Source of the DNA: Paenibacillus xylanexedens
Lineage (GTDB): Bacteria > Bacillota > Bacilli > Paenibacillales > Paenibacillaceae
Assembly: GCF_007676705.1 (NCBI RefSeq)
Contig: NZ_VEBF01000011.1
Span: 1-64,000 of the forward strand
Direction: 5' to 3'
DNA: 64,000 nucleotides
Below the pieces are notes generated by a model, which had not been told where the DNA came from, did no database searches, and worked only from the letters and a program-made list of their open reading frames with translations. Positions within the stretch are counted from its first letter, which is position 1; each line of letters opens with the position of its first letter. Shown here piece after piece: positions 25,983 through 34,785 of the stretch. A program made the position numbers and the translations under genes.

Positions 25983-27361
25983 GGTGTTCTTTTCAGTTTT
26001 AAAATCTCCTCCCGGATCTTCAGAATCCCTTCTTCAATTCGCTGCTTCGGCACATTGGAGATGTTCAATCGGAGCATTTGATCCTGATGCATCTGATATG
26101 TTCCCTCCGGATAATACCGTTCTGTCGTATCTACGATGACTCCACGCTTTTGGAGCCGGGACACCAGAACACGAAGCGGCATATCACCCGCCAAAGGCAA
26201 TACCGTATGCTCCCCCCCTGTTCGAGGGGCGTCCATAAATGGAATAAAGTCTGGATATGCGTCCAGTTGCCCATGCACCGTGTGCATCCGGGCAGCATAG
26301 CGGTTACGAATCACTTTCCTGTGATGAGCAAACATTCCGCTGTGAACATAAATCTCCAGAGCAGCTTGAGACAGGACGGAAGTGTCGATATCGAGCATTT
26401 TTTTATAAGCACCAAAGGACTGGATTAAAGGTGATGGCAGAACAGCTACACCAATACGCAGGCCTGGAAACAGAATTTTGGAGTAACTTTTCAGATAGAT
26501 GACACGACCTTCTGTATCATAGGACCATAACGGGTCCTGTTTCGAATTGTCCTCCAGATCAGCCAGATAATCATCCTCCACCAGATAGACATCATACCGC
26601 TGTGCAAGCCGGATCAGTCTCTTCTTCTCAGCAACAGTCAACGAAGTCCCTATTGGATTGTGAAACCTCGGCATGACATAGAAAAACTTGATATCTCCTT
26701 CAGCAAACTGGCGTTCAAGCGATGCCCAGTCCAGCCCATCCAAGGCACGCCTCACACCAGCAATCGGCACATTCAATCCACTCAGTAGGGAGGGCATATT
26801 ATGATAGGTCGGTAGTTCTAGCAGCACTTTTTTCTTACCATTGGGAAAAGGCATCAACGCCAGTACAGCCAGTGCCTGTTGCACACCTGATGTGATGAAG
26901 AACTGCTCCGATCTGGCAAACACCTGATAATCCGCAAACTGCTTCTGTAACAGCAAAATAAGTGAAGGCAATCCCTGATCCGTGCCGTACATGAACAACT
27001 CTGCCTGCTTCTTTTCCATCGCCTGATCCACACAGTGACGGAAGTCTGCATAAGGAAATACCCTTGGATCGGGAGCAGCGGAAGCAAAGTCCAACGCCCC
27101 CTGCCAATCCATGTCCTGAGCACCTGTCCCATTCTGTACGGCATAATAGCCGGATTGAGGTATGGCATACACCAAATGTCGCTGCTCCAGCCACTCATAT
27201 GCACGAATCGCCGTACTTACACTGCATTGATACTGTTCTGCTACAACTCGAACGGCTGGAAGTCGAATGCCCTTGTCTGTCCACTGCCGACGATCTTGCT
27301 GCAACATTTGTTCCTGAATCCACTGCTTTAATGCTTCGGCAATCACTTCATATTTTCTCAC
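25961..27361 (-). CDS. MocR/PdxR-family regulator (GntR HTH plus aminotransferase-like domain)
   Basis: 466 residues from a GTG start preceded by GAGGAGCG. The N-terminal 80 residues are a GntR winged helix (YQCSVSTAIRAYEWLEQRHLVY). The rest is a fold-type I aminotransferase-like effector domain with FITSGVQQALAV, PRFHNPIGTSLT, VEDDYLADL and the PLP lysine in YLKSYSKILFPGLRIG. Such regulators bind PLP or a PLP-amino acid adduct. The divergent EamA transporter gene, 168 bases away, is the likely target. Confidence 0.93.
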   Translation of the reverse strand: MRKYEVIAEALKQWIQEQMLQQDRRQWTDKGIRLPAVRVVAEQYQCSVSTAIRAYEWLEQRHLVYAIPQSGYYAVQNGTGAQDMDWQGALDFASAAPDPRVFPYADFRHCVDQAMEKKQAELFMYGTDQGLPSLILLLQKQFADYQVFARSEQFFITSGVQQALAVLALMPFPNGKKKVLLELPTYHNMPSLLSGLNVPIAGVRRALDGLDWASLERQFAEGDIKFFYVMPRFHNPIGTSLTVAEKKRLIRLAQRYDVYLVEDDYLADLEDNSKQDPLWSYDTEGRVIYLKSYSKILFPGLRIGVAVLPSPLIQSFGAYKKMLDIDTSVLSQAALEIYVHSGMFAHHRKVIRNRYAARMHTVHGQLDAYPDFIPFMDAPRTGGEHTVLPLAGDMPLRVLVSRLQKRGVIVDTTERYYPEGTYQMHQDQMLRLNISNVPKQRIEEGILKIREEILKLKRTPKGVHTS

Positions 27362-27381
27362 TGCACTCGCTCCTCTCCCAT

Positions 27382-27399
27382 AATTGTACCGTTACAATT
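27382..27399. promoter_or_regulatory. Inverted repeat in the mocR-eamA intergenic region, possible operator
   Basis: AATTGTA-CCG-TTACAATT (27382-27399), a near-perfect dyad just upstream of the MocR start; TACAAT within it could be the -10 of the regulator's own promoter on the minus strand. Binding is inferred from position only. Confidence 0.45.
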
Positions 27400-27529
27400 C
27401 ATGCTTTTATCTATTGTAGCACGATGCACCCGGCAGTATATTGAATAAGGCCAGCACGTGACTCGAACCTGATATGTTTAGGTAAAATCAAAGATAAAAC
27501 AGTATGACTACTGTATTGGAGGAGCACTC

Positions 27530-28465
27530 ATGAACACAGCATACACTCGGGGATACGCTTATATCGCAGCTGTTCTGTACGCAGCTATAATCGGCCTTTC
27601 CTTTTTATTTGTTAAAATGACCGTTACTCTAGCACATCCGATTGATGTGCTTGCCCACCGATTCGCCCTGTCGCTGATCGTTGTCAGCATTCCTGTCATT
27701 TTTGGTTGGATCAAAATCCGGCTTAGCCTTCGTGATCTGTGGCGAATTATTCCACTTGGGCTACTGTCTCCCGTCTTATTTTTTGCCTTTCAAGCCTTTG
27801 GACTCGTGTCCTCCAACTCATCGGAAGCGGGGATTATTCAGGCCATGGCCCCTGTATTTACACTCGTTCTCGCTTCGATCTTCTTGAAAGAACGTACATC
27901 CACCATGCAGAAGATGTTCCTGCTTCTGTCTGTCGCTGGAGTGGTCTTTATTTTCATGATGCAAGGAAGCGGCGTATCTATGAGTAACCTGAAGGGCATT
28001 GCATTATTGCTGCTATCCACGGTCTGCTTTGCAGGTTATGGTGTGCTTGCGAGACCACTGACCCAGAAGTATAAACCGATGGAATTAACATGGGTCACAC
28101 TGATGGTTGGCTGTATTGTGTTTAACGCCGCTTCCTTGATCCGACATGCTGCCAGCGGCTCCATGATGGACTATATCAAACCACTTGGAGATGCATCGTA
28201 TCTTGGTGCACTCGCTTATCTCGCGATCCTCTCCACCATGATCTCCACCCTTCTCGCGAGCTATGCCCTGACCCATCTGGAGGCATCCCAGATGAGCGTA
28301 TTCAGCAATCTGTCCACACTCATCTCCATCGTAGGAGGTGCATGGATACTGCATGAACCCGTTGGTAGCTATCACTATATTGGAGCATTGCTAATCATCG
28401 CCGGTGTACTCGGCACCAATATGAGCGGCCGGAAACATAGGCTGGTCAGTGGGACCGAAGCGTGA
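27530..28465 (+). CDS. EamA/DMT-superfamily transporter
   Basis: 311 residues, ten membrane segments in two repeated EamA halves (residues about 10-140 and 155-295). Conserved features include SSNSSEAGIIQAMAPVFT and LTHLEASQMSVFSNLST with the typical proline/glycine pattern of drug/metabolite exporters. GGAGGAGC precedes the ATG. Divergent from a MocR-type regulator, an arrangement often found for transporters of amino acids, pyridoxal or related compounds; the substrate is unknown. Confidence 0.9.
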   Translation: MNTAYTRGYAYIAAVLYAAIIGLSFLFVKMTVTLAHPIDVLAHRFALSLIVVSIPVIFGWIKIRLSLRDLWRIIPLGLLSPVLFFAFQAFGLVSSNSSEAGIIQAMAPVFTLVLASIFLKERTSTMQKMFLLLSVAGVVFIFMMQGSGVSMSNLKGIALLLLSTVCFAGYGVLARPLTQKYKPMELTWVTLMVGCIVFNAASLIRHAASGSMMDYIKPLGDASYLGALAYLAILSTMISTLLASYALTHLEASQMSVFSNLSTLISIVGGAWILHEPVGSYHYIGALLIIAGVLGTNMSGRKHRLVSGTEA

Positions 28466-28494
28466 TATAATTCTGGAAATTGTAAATTATTGTT

Positions 28495-28850
28495 ATCCAC
28501 GATGATGAAGAGAAGTACGCATGTCAGGATGTTACAGAGAGCCGGCGGTTGGTGGAAGCCGGTGCATCAGATGTGTGGAAATGGGCTTCGGAGTTCCGAG
28601 TTGAACAGAGTCTGTATCCTGTGCTAGGAAAACAAACTTTCAGTAGGCGAGGCGGCATGTCCAGCCGTTATCCATGGACAGGATATCGATAGGCATAGAC
28701 GCTCGTAAAAGCGCTTCTGAGATGCCTCATTCCGTATCCCTCAAGTGGGCCGCAACAGAGCGGCCAATGAAGGTGGCACCGCGAGGCATAAGCTTCGTCC
28801 TTTATTCTGTTCCCTACCAGGGAATGGGATAAAGGACGAAGCTTTTTTTA
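28495..28850 (+). promoter_or_regulatory. T-box riboswitch (tRNA-Trp sensing) with terminator
   Basis: Leader of trpS. Stem I contains the AGAGAAGTA and GGTTGGTGGAAGCC segments. The specifier trinucleotide is most likely TGG (Trp) at 28582-28584, in the AAATGGGC context. The T-box sequence AAGGTGGCACCGCG is at about 28769-28783. The terminator follows at once: AGCTTCGTCCTTTAT (28791-28805) pairs with ATAAAGGACGAAGCT (28829-28843), then a T-run. Uncharged tRNA-Trp binding the T-box bulge would open the terminator and raise trpS expression. Confidence 0.95.
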
Positions 28851-28948
28851 TTGAATTTCTGCAGGCTGAAAGGAGGTGATGGTCGTGGAAGATGGCTGGT
28901 GGCGACAGTTCAACGTTGAAAAATCACACAACCAAAGGAGAATAAACC

Positions 28949-29944
28949 ATGAACAAAAACAACGATATTATTTTGACAGGGGATCGGACTACCGGGCAGC
29001 TTCATCTCGGCCATTACGTAGGCAGTCTGCGCAGTCGGGTGCAATTACAGGAAGAGTACAAAACGTATATTTTACTGGCAGATGTCCAGGCTCTCACCAC
29101 CCATTTTGATCAACCTGGGTTGATTGCGGATAGTGTACATCAAGTCACCCTGGATTACCTGGCCGTAGGCATTGATCCGAACAAGGCTACCCTGTTCATT
29201 CAATCCATGATTCCGGAGATTGCGGAATTAACCGTGATCTTCTCAATGTTTGTTACCGTCAATGCACTTCGGCATAACCCTACCATCAAGAACGAAGCGC
29301 GTGATCGTGGATATACGGATCTATACTATGGATTCCTGGGGTATCCCGTCAGTCAGGCTGCAGATATTGCATTCTGCAAAGCAACCCTTGTTCCGGCAGG
29401 CGAAGATCAGATTCCTCATATTGAGACAGCGAGGAAGTTGGTTCGTCGATTCAACGAGCTATATGCTCCCATTCTGCCTGAACCCCGTATTCTGACCGGA
29501 GAGCGGCTTGGTGGGCTGGATGGCGTCGGTAAAATGAGCAAAAGCATGGGTAATGCGATCTCATTAAATGCAAGTCCAGAGGTTGTAAAAGCCAAACTGA
29601 CCAAGGCTAAGACTGATCCCGCCCGCATCCATCGATCTGACCCAGGACATCCGGATGTCTGCCCTGTTTTTGCCTATCATCAGCTTTTCCGCAAGGAGAA
29701 TGTAGACGAAATACATGCCAGTTGCAGCCAGGGGAAGATTGGATGTAAAGATTGTAAACAGATAGCTGGTGAAGCCATCAATGATCTGCTTGCTCCTTTC
29801 CGTGAACGGCGGAATTATTATGAACAGCGTGATGATCAGGTGAAAGAGATTCTTATCGAAGGGACTCGTGAGGCCAGAAGGACTGCCCGGGAAACGATGC
29901 TGGAGGTACGAGAAGCCATGGGCATTCAGTATTTTAAGCTTTAA
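28949..29944 (+). CDS. trpS: Tryptophan-tRNA ligase
   Basis: 331 residues; charges tRNA-Trp. The class I HIGH motif appears as GQLHLGHYVGSL and KMSKS as GKMSKSMGNAI. The GDRTTGQLHLGH start and 'DVQALTTHFDQP' segment are typical. AAAGGAG lies eight bases before the ATG. Control is by the T-box directly upstream, whose specifier is a Trp codon, which confirms substrate identity. No clear terminator follows before the next ger operon. Confidence 0.97.
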   Translation: MNKNNDIILTGDRTTGQLHLGHYVGSLRSRVQLQEEYKTYILLADVQALTTHFDQPGLIADSVHQVTLDYLAVGIDPNKATLFIQSMIPEIAELTVIFSMFVTVNALRHNPTIKNEARDRGYTDLYYGFLGYPVSQAADIAFCKATLVPAGEDQIPHIETARKLVRRFNELYAPILPEPRILTGERLGGLDGVGKMSKSMGNAISLNASPEVVKAKLTKAKTDPARIHRSDPGHPDVCPVFAYHQLFRKENVDEIHASCSQGKIGCKDCKQIAGEAINDLLAPFRERRNYYEQRDDQVKEILIEGTREARRTARETMLEVREAMGIQYFKL

Positions 29945-29979
29945 GTGTCTGTATGAAGGGCTTCAATCACGTTAACACT

Positions 29980-30017
29980 GCTGAGGACAGTCTATTGGGA
30001 AAAGGGGACTCCTCAGC
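29980..30017 (+). promoter_or_regulatory. Hairpin enclosing the RBS of the second ger operon
   Basis: GCTGAGGA (29980-29987) and TCCTCAGC (30010-30017) are perfect complements. The ribosome binding site AAAAGGGGA lies in the loop and the start codon follows the right arm directly. It could limit translation initiation. Confidence 0.5.
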
Positions 30018-31124
30018 ATGAAACGTACACAGCCATCTTTTTTGCAAGCCATGATGTTAATCATGTTATCCGTTGGTCTAATCTGCCACGTTCTGATTAT
30101 TCCTGCCCTGTTGTCTGCGGCTAAAAGGGATTCCTGGATCTCTGTTCTTTTGTCTACAGGACCCTACCTTGTATTTGCGCTCATGCTTGCCTATGTTTCT
30201 CGTTTTCTCCAGCACCAAACGCTGCATGATTGGCTAACTTCCCATCTGGGTAAACCTCTTGGCTTGCTATTACGGATTGGAAACAGCCTCTTTTTTCTGT
30301 CCGTCATCTATTTCACCTTACACGATACCACCACCTGGGCCAAAACCAGTTACCTGACGGAAACTCCTACATTGGTTACCAGCATTGCGCTCATGTCACT
30401 CTGTGCCTATGCGGCTTATAAAGGGATGCGTTCTTTGGCTTTCACAGCAGGATTGATCCTTCCCCTCGTTGTACTGCTTGGCTTCTATGTTGCGATTGTG
30501 AATACCCAATATAAGGATTACAGTCGTCTGCTTCCTGTGCTTGAACAGGGCTGGCATCCCGTGCTCCACGGTATGGTTTATAGTCTTGCAGGCATGTTTG
30601 AACTGCTATTCATCTGGTACATACAACCCCACCTCTCCAAACAGATTCGTGTATGGCAGTATCTGATGCTCGCACTCATTATTGTCGGTCTGACAATAGG
30701 TCCACTCATTGGTGCTATCGTCGAATTTAATCCTTTTGAGGCTGCCAAAATGCGATTTCCTGCCTTTGAGGAGTGGCGCATTGCCTCATTGGGCAAGTAC
30801 ATTGCACAAACTGACTTCTTTTCCATCTACCAGTGGCTCGCCGGCTCGTTTACCCGAATTAGTCTTGCTATGTATATTGTGGTAGAAATTTGGGATATTA
30901 AGAGCACATCCAAAAGAATCATCAGCTGTATCTCTTTAGCCGTTCTATTTATAATCTTCATGCTGTACCGTCTAGACGATATTACATTTGAAAAGCTGCT
31001 TATCGATTACATATTCCCGTTCAATCTCATCTATCTTAGCGGACTAGCAATAATTGCAACAACCGTCGCATTCATCAGCTCACGCCATCAGAGGAGGAAA
31101 CATCATGGAGCATCCAACGATTGA
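30018..31124 (+). CDS. Spore germinant receptor B subunit (GerB family) of the second operon
   Basis: 368 residues, about ten membrane segments. The opening QPSFLQAMMLIMLSVGLICHVLIIPALLS and the segment RDSWISVLLS match the Spore_permease pattern, but the protein is more diverged than the two B subunits of the first operon. It begins a B-A-C operon; the A subunit start overlaps its end by 20 bases. Confidence 0.9.
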   Translation: MKRTQPSFLQAMMLIMLSVGLICHVLIIPALLSAAKRDSWISVLLSTGPYLVFALMLAYVSRFLQHQTLHDWLTSHLGKPLGLLLRIGNSLFFLSVIYFTLHDTTTWAKTSYLTETPTLVTSIALMSLCAYAAYKGMRSLAFTAGLILPLVVLLGFYVAIVNTQYKDYSRLLPVLEQGWHPVLHGMVYSLAGMFELLFIWYIQPHLSKQIRVWQYLMLALIIVGLTIGPLIGAIVEFNPFEAAKMRFPAFEEWRIASLGKYIAQTDFFSIYQWLAGSFTRISLAMYIVVEIWDIKSTSKRIISCISLAVLFIIFMLYRLDDITFEKLLIDYIFPFNLIYLSGLAIIATTVAFISSRHQRRKHHGASND

Positions 31125-32574
31125 CACCACGTCCCATGAAACACTGCTTGCCTCTTTGAAAGAACAATTCAACCCCTGCGCCGATGTCGTTATTCAAACG
31201 TTTCCAGCAAAAAATGAAAATGATTTGCCGATCATTGTGCTATATTGCGATGGTCTGAGTGATGCTAAACAAATCAACCAGTTTATCATTCCCCGGCTCG
31301 AAGAGCATTCCCTGCTCGAAGAAGATTCGCACCCGAAAGAACTTGGATTAACATTAAATCCAGTGGAAGACCTTCGAGATACGAAAAATTTAAACCTGTT
31401 GATTTTTAGCGGACAACTGTTGTTGATCTTCGGCAACGGCGATCAGTCCTGCAGTTTGGATATTGCGAGCATACCAGGGCGCAACCCTGAAGAATCTGCC
31501 ATCGAGTCTTCCGTAAAAGGGCCTCGCGATGGATTTACCGAAGAGCTGACTGTAAATATCGCACTCATTCGTAAACGGATGAAAACCTCTTCCATGTGCT
31601 ATGAAAAATACGTTAAAGGTGGACGCACTCAGACCGCTATCGGTCTATTGTATGTAAAAGACATTATCAATCCGGAGATCCTGAAAGAAGCACGCGAAAA
31701 TCTCGACAAAATTGAAGTCGATGGGATTATTGGGACTTCCATTATGGAACGAGCAGTTATGGGAGGCATTCGCAGTATCTTTCCTCTCACCGATAATACA
31801 GAGCGACCTGACTATGTCGTGGACTCGCTCTTAAATGGGCGTTTTGCTGTTCTGATCGAAGGTTCACCTGTTGCGATCATCGCTCCAACTACACTGTTCA
31901 ATCAGTTGAAATCACCGGAAGATGAGAACACTCCTTTCTTCATTGTGACTTTTGAACGCATCCTGCGGATTTCCGGTTTGCTAATTGCTTGCTTTTTTCC
32001 TGGATTCTATATCGGCCTCACCAGTTTTAATGTGGAGCAGATCCCTCTCCCGCTTCTGGCAACGATTGCTGGTACTCGTATGGGGCTACCCATGCCTGTA
32101 ACGCTGGAAGCCTTTTTAATGATTTTTATGTTCGAGTTATTCAATGAAGCTGGCCGTAGACTTCCTCGTGCTTTGGGCCAAACGGTCAGTGTGGTAGGTG
32201 GACTCATTATTGGAGATGCAGCTATTCGTGCCGGGATTACTTCTCCTACCATCATTGTAACGGTAGCGATTTCAGTTATCTCCAGCTATATTCTAGTAAA
32301 TACGGTGCTCAGTGGGGCTACTGCTCATGTTCGGATCGGGATGCTTATCATTTCTTCTATCCTTGGATTATTTGGTTTCATGCTTGGACTATTCGCTCTG
32401 CTGGTACACCTTGTTTCCTTGGAGTGTTATGGCGTTTCCTATCTGTCCCCCGTCTCTCCCTATATTCCCGGCGACTTCACCCAAGCCGTATCCATGTATC
32501 CTTCCATGAAGAGAACCAAGCGTCCGGCCGCACTCCATACTCAGGATTCTACCCGTCGGAGGAAACGTCCGTGA
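31105..32574 (+). CDS. Spore germinant receptor A subunit (GerA family) of the second operon
   Basis: 489 residues from ATG at 31105, after GAGGAGG, inside the end of the B gene. The hydrophilic N-terminal half contains SSVKGPRDGFTEELTVN and RTQTAIGLLYVKDIINPEI; the membrane half contains ERPDYVVDSLLNGRFAVLIEG and FNEAGRRLPRALGQTVSVVGG. These correspond segment by segment with the A subunit at 14658. Translation is coupled to B (20-base overlap) and to C (4-base overlap). Confidence 0.95.
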   Translation: MEHPTIDTTSHETLLASLKEQFNPCADVVIQTFPAKNENDLPIIVLYCDGLSDAKQINQFIIPRLEEHSLLEEDSHPKELGLTLNPVEDLRDTKNLNLLIFSGQLLLIFGNGDQSCSLDIASIPGRNPEESAIESSVKGPRDGFTEELTVNIALIRKRMKTSSMCYEKYVKGGRTQTAIGLLYVKDIINPEILKEARENLDKIEVDGIIGTSIMERAVMGGIRSIFPLTDNTERPDYVVDSLLNGRFAVLIEGSPVAIIAPTTLFNQLKSPEDENTPFFIVTFERILRISGLLIACFFPGFYIGLTSFNVEQIPLPLLATIAGTRMGLPMPVTLEAFLMIFMFELFNEAGRRLPRALGQTVSVVGGLIIGDAAIRAGITSPTIIVTVAISVISSYILVNTVLSGATAHVRIGMLIISSILGLFGFMLGLFALLVHLVSLECYGVSYLSPVSPYIPGDFTQAVSMYPSMKRTKRPAALHTQDSTRRRKRP

Positions 32575-33728
32575 GCAGATGGATTCAATTGGTGTGCTTG
32601 CTTATGAGCAGTCTGATCATGCTGACAGGGTGCTGGGATTCCAAAGAGGTCCAGAGCATTAACTTTATTACGGGAATAGGGATAGATTATAAGGATGACA
32701 AGTATATTGCTTACGCCCAACTAATCGATTTCTCCAGTATCGCCAAGCAAGAAGGGCCGACTTCGCGGGAAGCAAGCGATATCTGGATTGGACGAGGCGA
32801 AGGCAAAACCTTAAGTATGGCTATTGATAACCTCTATCAAACTTCACAGCAACAAACACTGTGGACCCATGTAAAAGCGATTGTTATATCAAAAAATGCC
32901 CTGAGCGGGCGGCTAGAGGATATTTTTAACACACTGTTGCATTCGGGTCAGCTGAGATATACACCATGGATCTACGGCACGGAACAAAGCATATCCGATG
33001 TGCTTGCCCCCTCTGCCCTGTTGAACCAATCTACCCAGACCATTGAGCTATTTGAACCAATCAAGCTGTACAAGCAGCATTCTGCCTTCGAACCCATCCG
33101 TCTTCATCAGCTTCTTGACGGTATCCGTGAGCCTGCTTCGGTTATCCTATTACCCTCGATCACCAATAAAAACCAAACCTGGTTCAATGGGGATGAAGCT
33201 CCCCCCTTGATTAAAACAGATGGATTTTTTGTCATTTCACAGGGCAGAAGCCAAGGGAAAGTGGCAGGGGAGGACGCAGATGGTACTCGATTCGTAAATT
33301 ATAATCGTGTCTACCAGTACCCGCTGTACGTTTACAAGAATGGAGGCAAGACCCCTGATCTCACACTTCGCCTCCATAACCCGCATACGAAAATTTCATC
33401 AAGAAAAGAAGGAAATGGGGTTATTTTCGACCTGATCACTTCGGTAAAAGGTGTCATTGTGGAGGATAACGGCTCCCACCAATCTCCTCGCACAATGGAG
33501 AAATCAGCCGAGAAACAGATCGAAGCCGAAATTCGGACAACATTCGAAAAAAACAAATCACGGAAAATTGATTCCTATGGCCTAGCAGAACATCTGTATC
33601 GTCATGACCTTGCGATGTGGAAAGAACAGGTTCAGCAACGGGCTGATCCCATCAAACAATTCAAACTTGGCAAAGTGGAAGTTCGTGTAAAAATCCTTAA
33701 TGCCAGCACATACAAATACACTGAGTAA
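32571..33728 (+). CDS. Spore germination lipoprotein, Ger(x)C family, of the second operon
   Basis: 385 residues from GTG at 32571, overlapping the A-subunit stop (GTGA) and preceded by CGGAGG. The signal peptide ends with the lipobox MLTGCWD and the mature part starts DSKEVQSINFITGIGIDYKDD, the normal Ger(x)C opening. The longer open frame upstream only reads through the A subunit. Ends at a hairpin terminator. Confidence 0.94.
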   Translation: MSRWIQLVCLLMSSLIMLTGCWDSKEVQSINFITGIGIDYKDDKYIAYAQLIDFSSIAKQEGPTSREASDIWIGRGEGKTLSMAIDNLYQTSQQQTLWTHVKAIVISKNALSGRLEDIFNTLLHSGQLRYTPWIYGTEQSISDVLAPSALLNQSTQTIELFEPIKLYKQHSAFEPIRLHQLLDGIREPASVILLPSITNKNQTWFNGDEAPPLIKTDGFFVISQGRSQGKVAGEDADGTRFVNYNRVYQYPLYVYKNGGKTPDLTLRLHNPHTKISSRKEGNGVIFDLITSVKGVIVEDNGSHQSPRTMEKSAEKQIEAEIRTTFEKNKSRKIDSYGLAEHLYRHDLAMWKEQVQQRADPIKQFKLGKVEVRVKILNASTYKYTE

Positions 33729-33735
33729 TACACAA

Positions 33736-33784
33736 AGAGGGCCAGTCACCTGCAGTGTGAATGCAAGGTTGCTGGCCATTTTCT
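33736..33784. terminator. Terminator after the second ger operon
   Basis: GGCCAG / CTGGCC with an inner CCT/AGG pairing, followed by ATTTTCTCTT. Confidence 0.6.
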
Positions 33785-33817
33785 CTTCTACCTCTTGCTG
33801 GTTATCTTGCATTTGTA

Positions 33818-34234
33818 TCACGCCAGCGGATACGCCATAACACTCATCAAAGCCAATTCAGGCTGAGTCGTATCCAAACGGCTGTACTGGATGATGACGG
33901 GGATGTTGCTCGAAACCGTAATCGCATAAGGTACGCCTGGCGGAATTGACTGTTCTCCGGAACGAAGCGATGCAGTACGAATATGCTTCGTCCTTCTCGC
34001 TGGCACTTCAGCGACAATACCTTCGAGTGGTTCTCTGTCTTCAAAGTAAATCGTGATGTGCAGCTCCGCATCCGTGGCACTGGTGTTCAGTACACAGATG
34101 CTCTCATGACTCTCCAATGTGCCCCGGCTCTCCGGGGGAATGTAGCCATCCGGAATAACCCAGTAGGTGTGACCTGTAGCTGCTGAAGCATTCTTACGAG
34201 TAGACGTGCCAGTTTCTATCTGGTCAGGTGTCAT
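33818..34234 (-). CDS. ASRT-family ('sensory rhodopsin transducer') beta-sandwich protein
   Basis: 138 residues. WVIPDGYIPPESRG, SHESICVLNTSATDAELHITIYFEDREP, RRTKHIRT and VPYAITVSSNIPVIIQYSRLDTTQPELALM follow the whole length of the family named after the Anabaena sensory rhodopsin transducer. No rhodopsin gene is present. Members in Firmicutes often lie beside pectin or rhamnogalacturonan genes, as here, which suggests a carbohydrate-linked rather than light-linked role; that is inference. No signal peptide. GAGGAGG precedes the ATG, and the structured repeats at 34281-34779 lie directly upstream. Confidence 0.8.
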   Translation of the reverse strand: MTPDQIETGTSTRKNASAATGHTYWVIPDGYIPPESRGTLESHESICVLNTSATDAELHITIYFEDREPLEGIVAEVPARRTKHIRTASLRSGEQSIPPGVPYAITVSSNIPVIIQYSRLDTTQPELALMSVMAYPLA

Positions 34235-34280
34235 TGAAATACATCCTCCTCTTTTGCGATTGCAATATAGGTTAAAAATG

Positions 34281-34779
34281 TGGGGGCTCGCGGGGCAGAC
34301 GCTTCGGCGGGCGGATCGGGCTGTGGGCCGCTGTTGGCTCGGGATTTCTTCTATTCCCCCTCAGCAGGGGAAATCCCGCTCCAAAGGCGGACGCTCCGCT
34401 CCCTCTACCCGATTCCGCCCTTCTTCGCTGCTACGCTCGTCTGTTTTTTAAAAGTTTATTGCCTTCGCTATTCGCTGGGCAACTTGGTTTCGCTCATTAC
34501 TACGTTTAACTCGCTACATCTTTTAAAACCCGTGGGCTCGCGGGGCAGACGCTTCGGTGGGCGGATCGGGCTGTGGGCCGCTGTTGGCTCGGGATTTCTT
34601 CTATTCCCCCCAGCAGGGGAAATCCCGCTCCAAAGGCGGACGCTTCGCTCCCTCTACCCGATTCCGCCCTCCTCCGCTGCTACGCTCGCCGGACTGATTT
34701 AAAAAATTATTGCCTTCGCTCTTTCGCTGGGCAACTTTGCTGGCTCGTTATTTAATTAACTCGCTTAATTATTAAGGGC
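34281..34779. repeat. Two tandem 250-bp GC-rich structured intergenic repeats
   Basis: Copies at 34281-34530 and 34531-34779, with a period of exactly 250 bases and about 155 bases (34285-34440 / 34535-34690) almost identical. Each copy holds a nested imperfect palindrome: outer arms GGGCGGATCGGG / CCCGATTCCGCCC and an inner stem GGGATTTC / GAAATCCC around a GGGG/CCCC hairpin. The less conserved rest carries TTGCC..GGCAA and many TTCGCT/CTCGCT words. An open frame runs across both copies but has no RBS or codon signature. This fills the whole 550-base gap between 34235 and 34785. Confidence 0.85.
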
Positions 34780-34785
34780 ATGAAC

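Noticed and set aside
34280..34702. 140-codon plus-strand open frame across the 250-bp repeats
   Set aside because: The reading differs between the two copies, has no RBS, and simply translates the GC-rich repeat.
34281..34779. CRISPR array
   Set aside because: Only two copies, with a 250-base unit and no short regular repeat/spacer pattern; no cas genes nearby.
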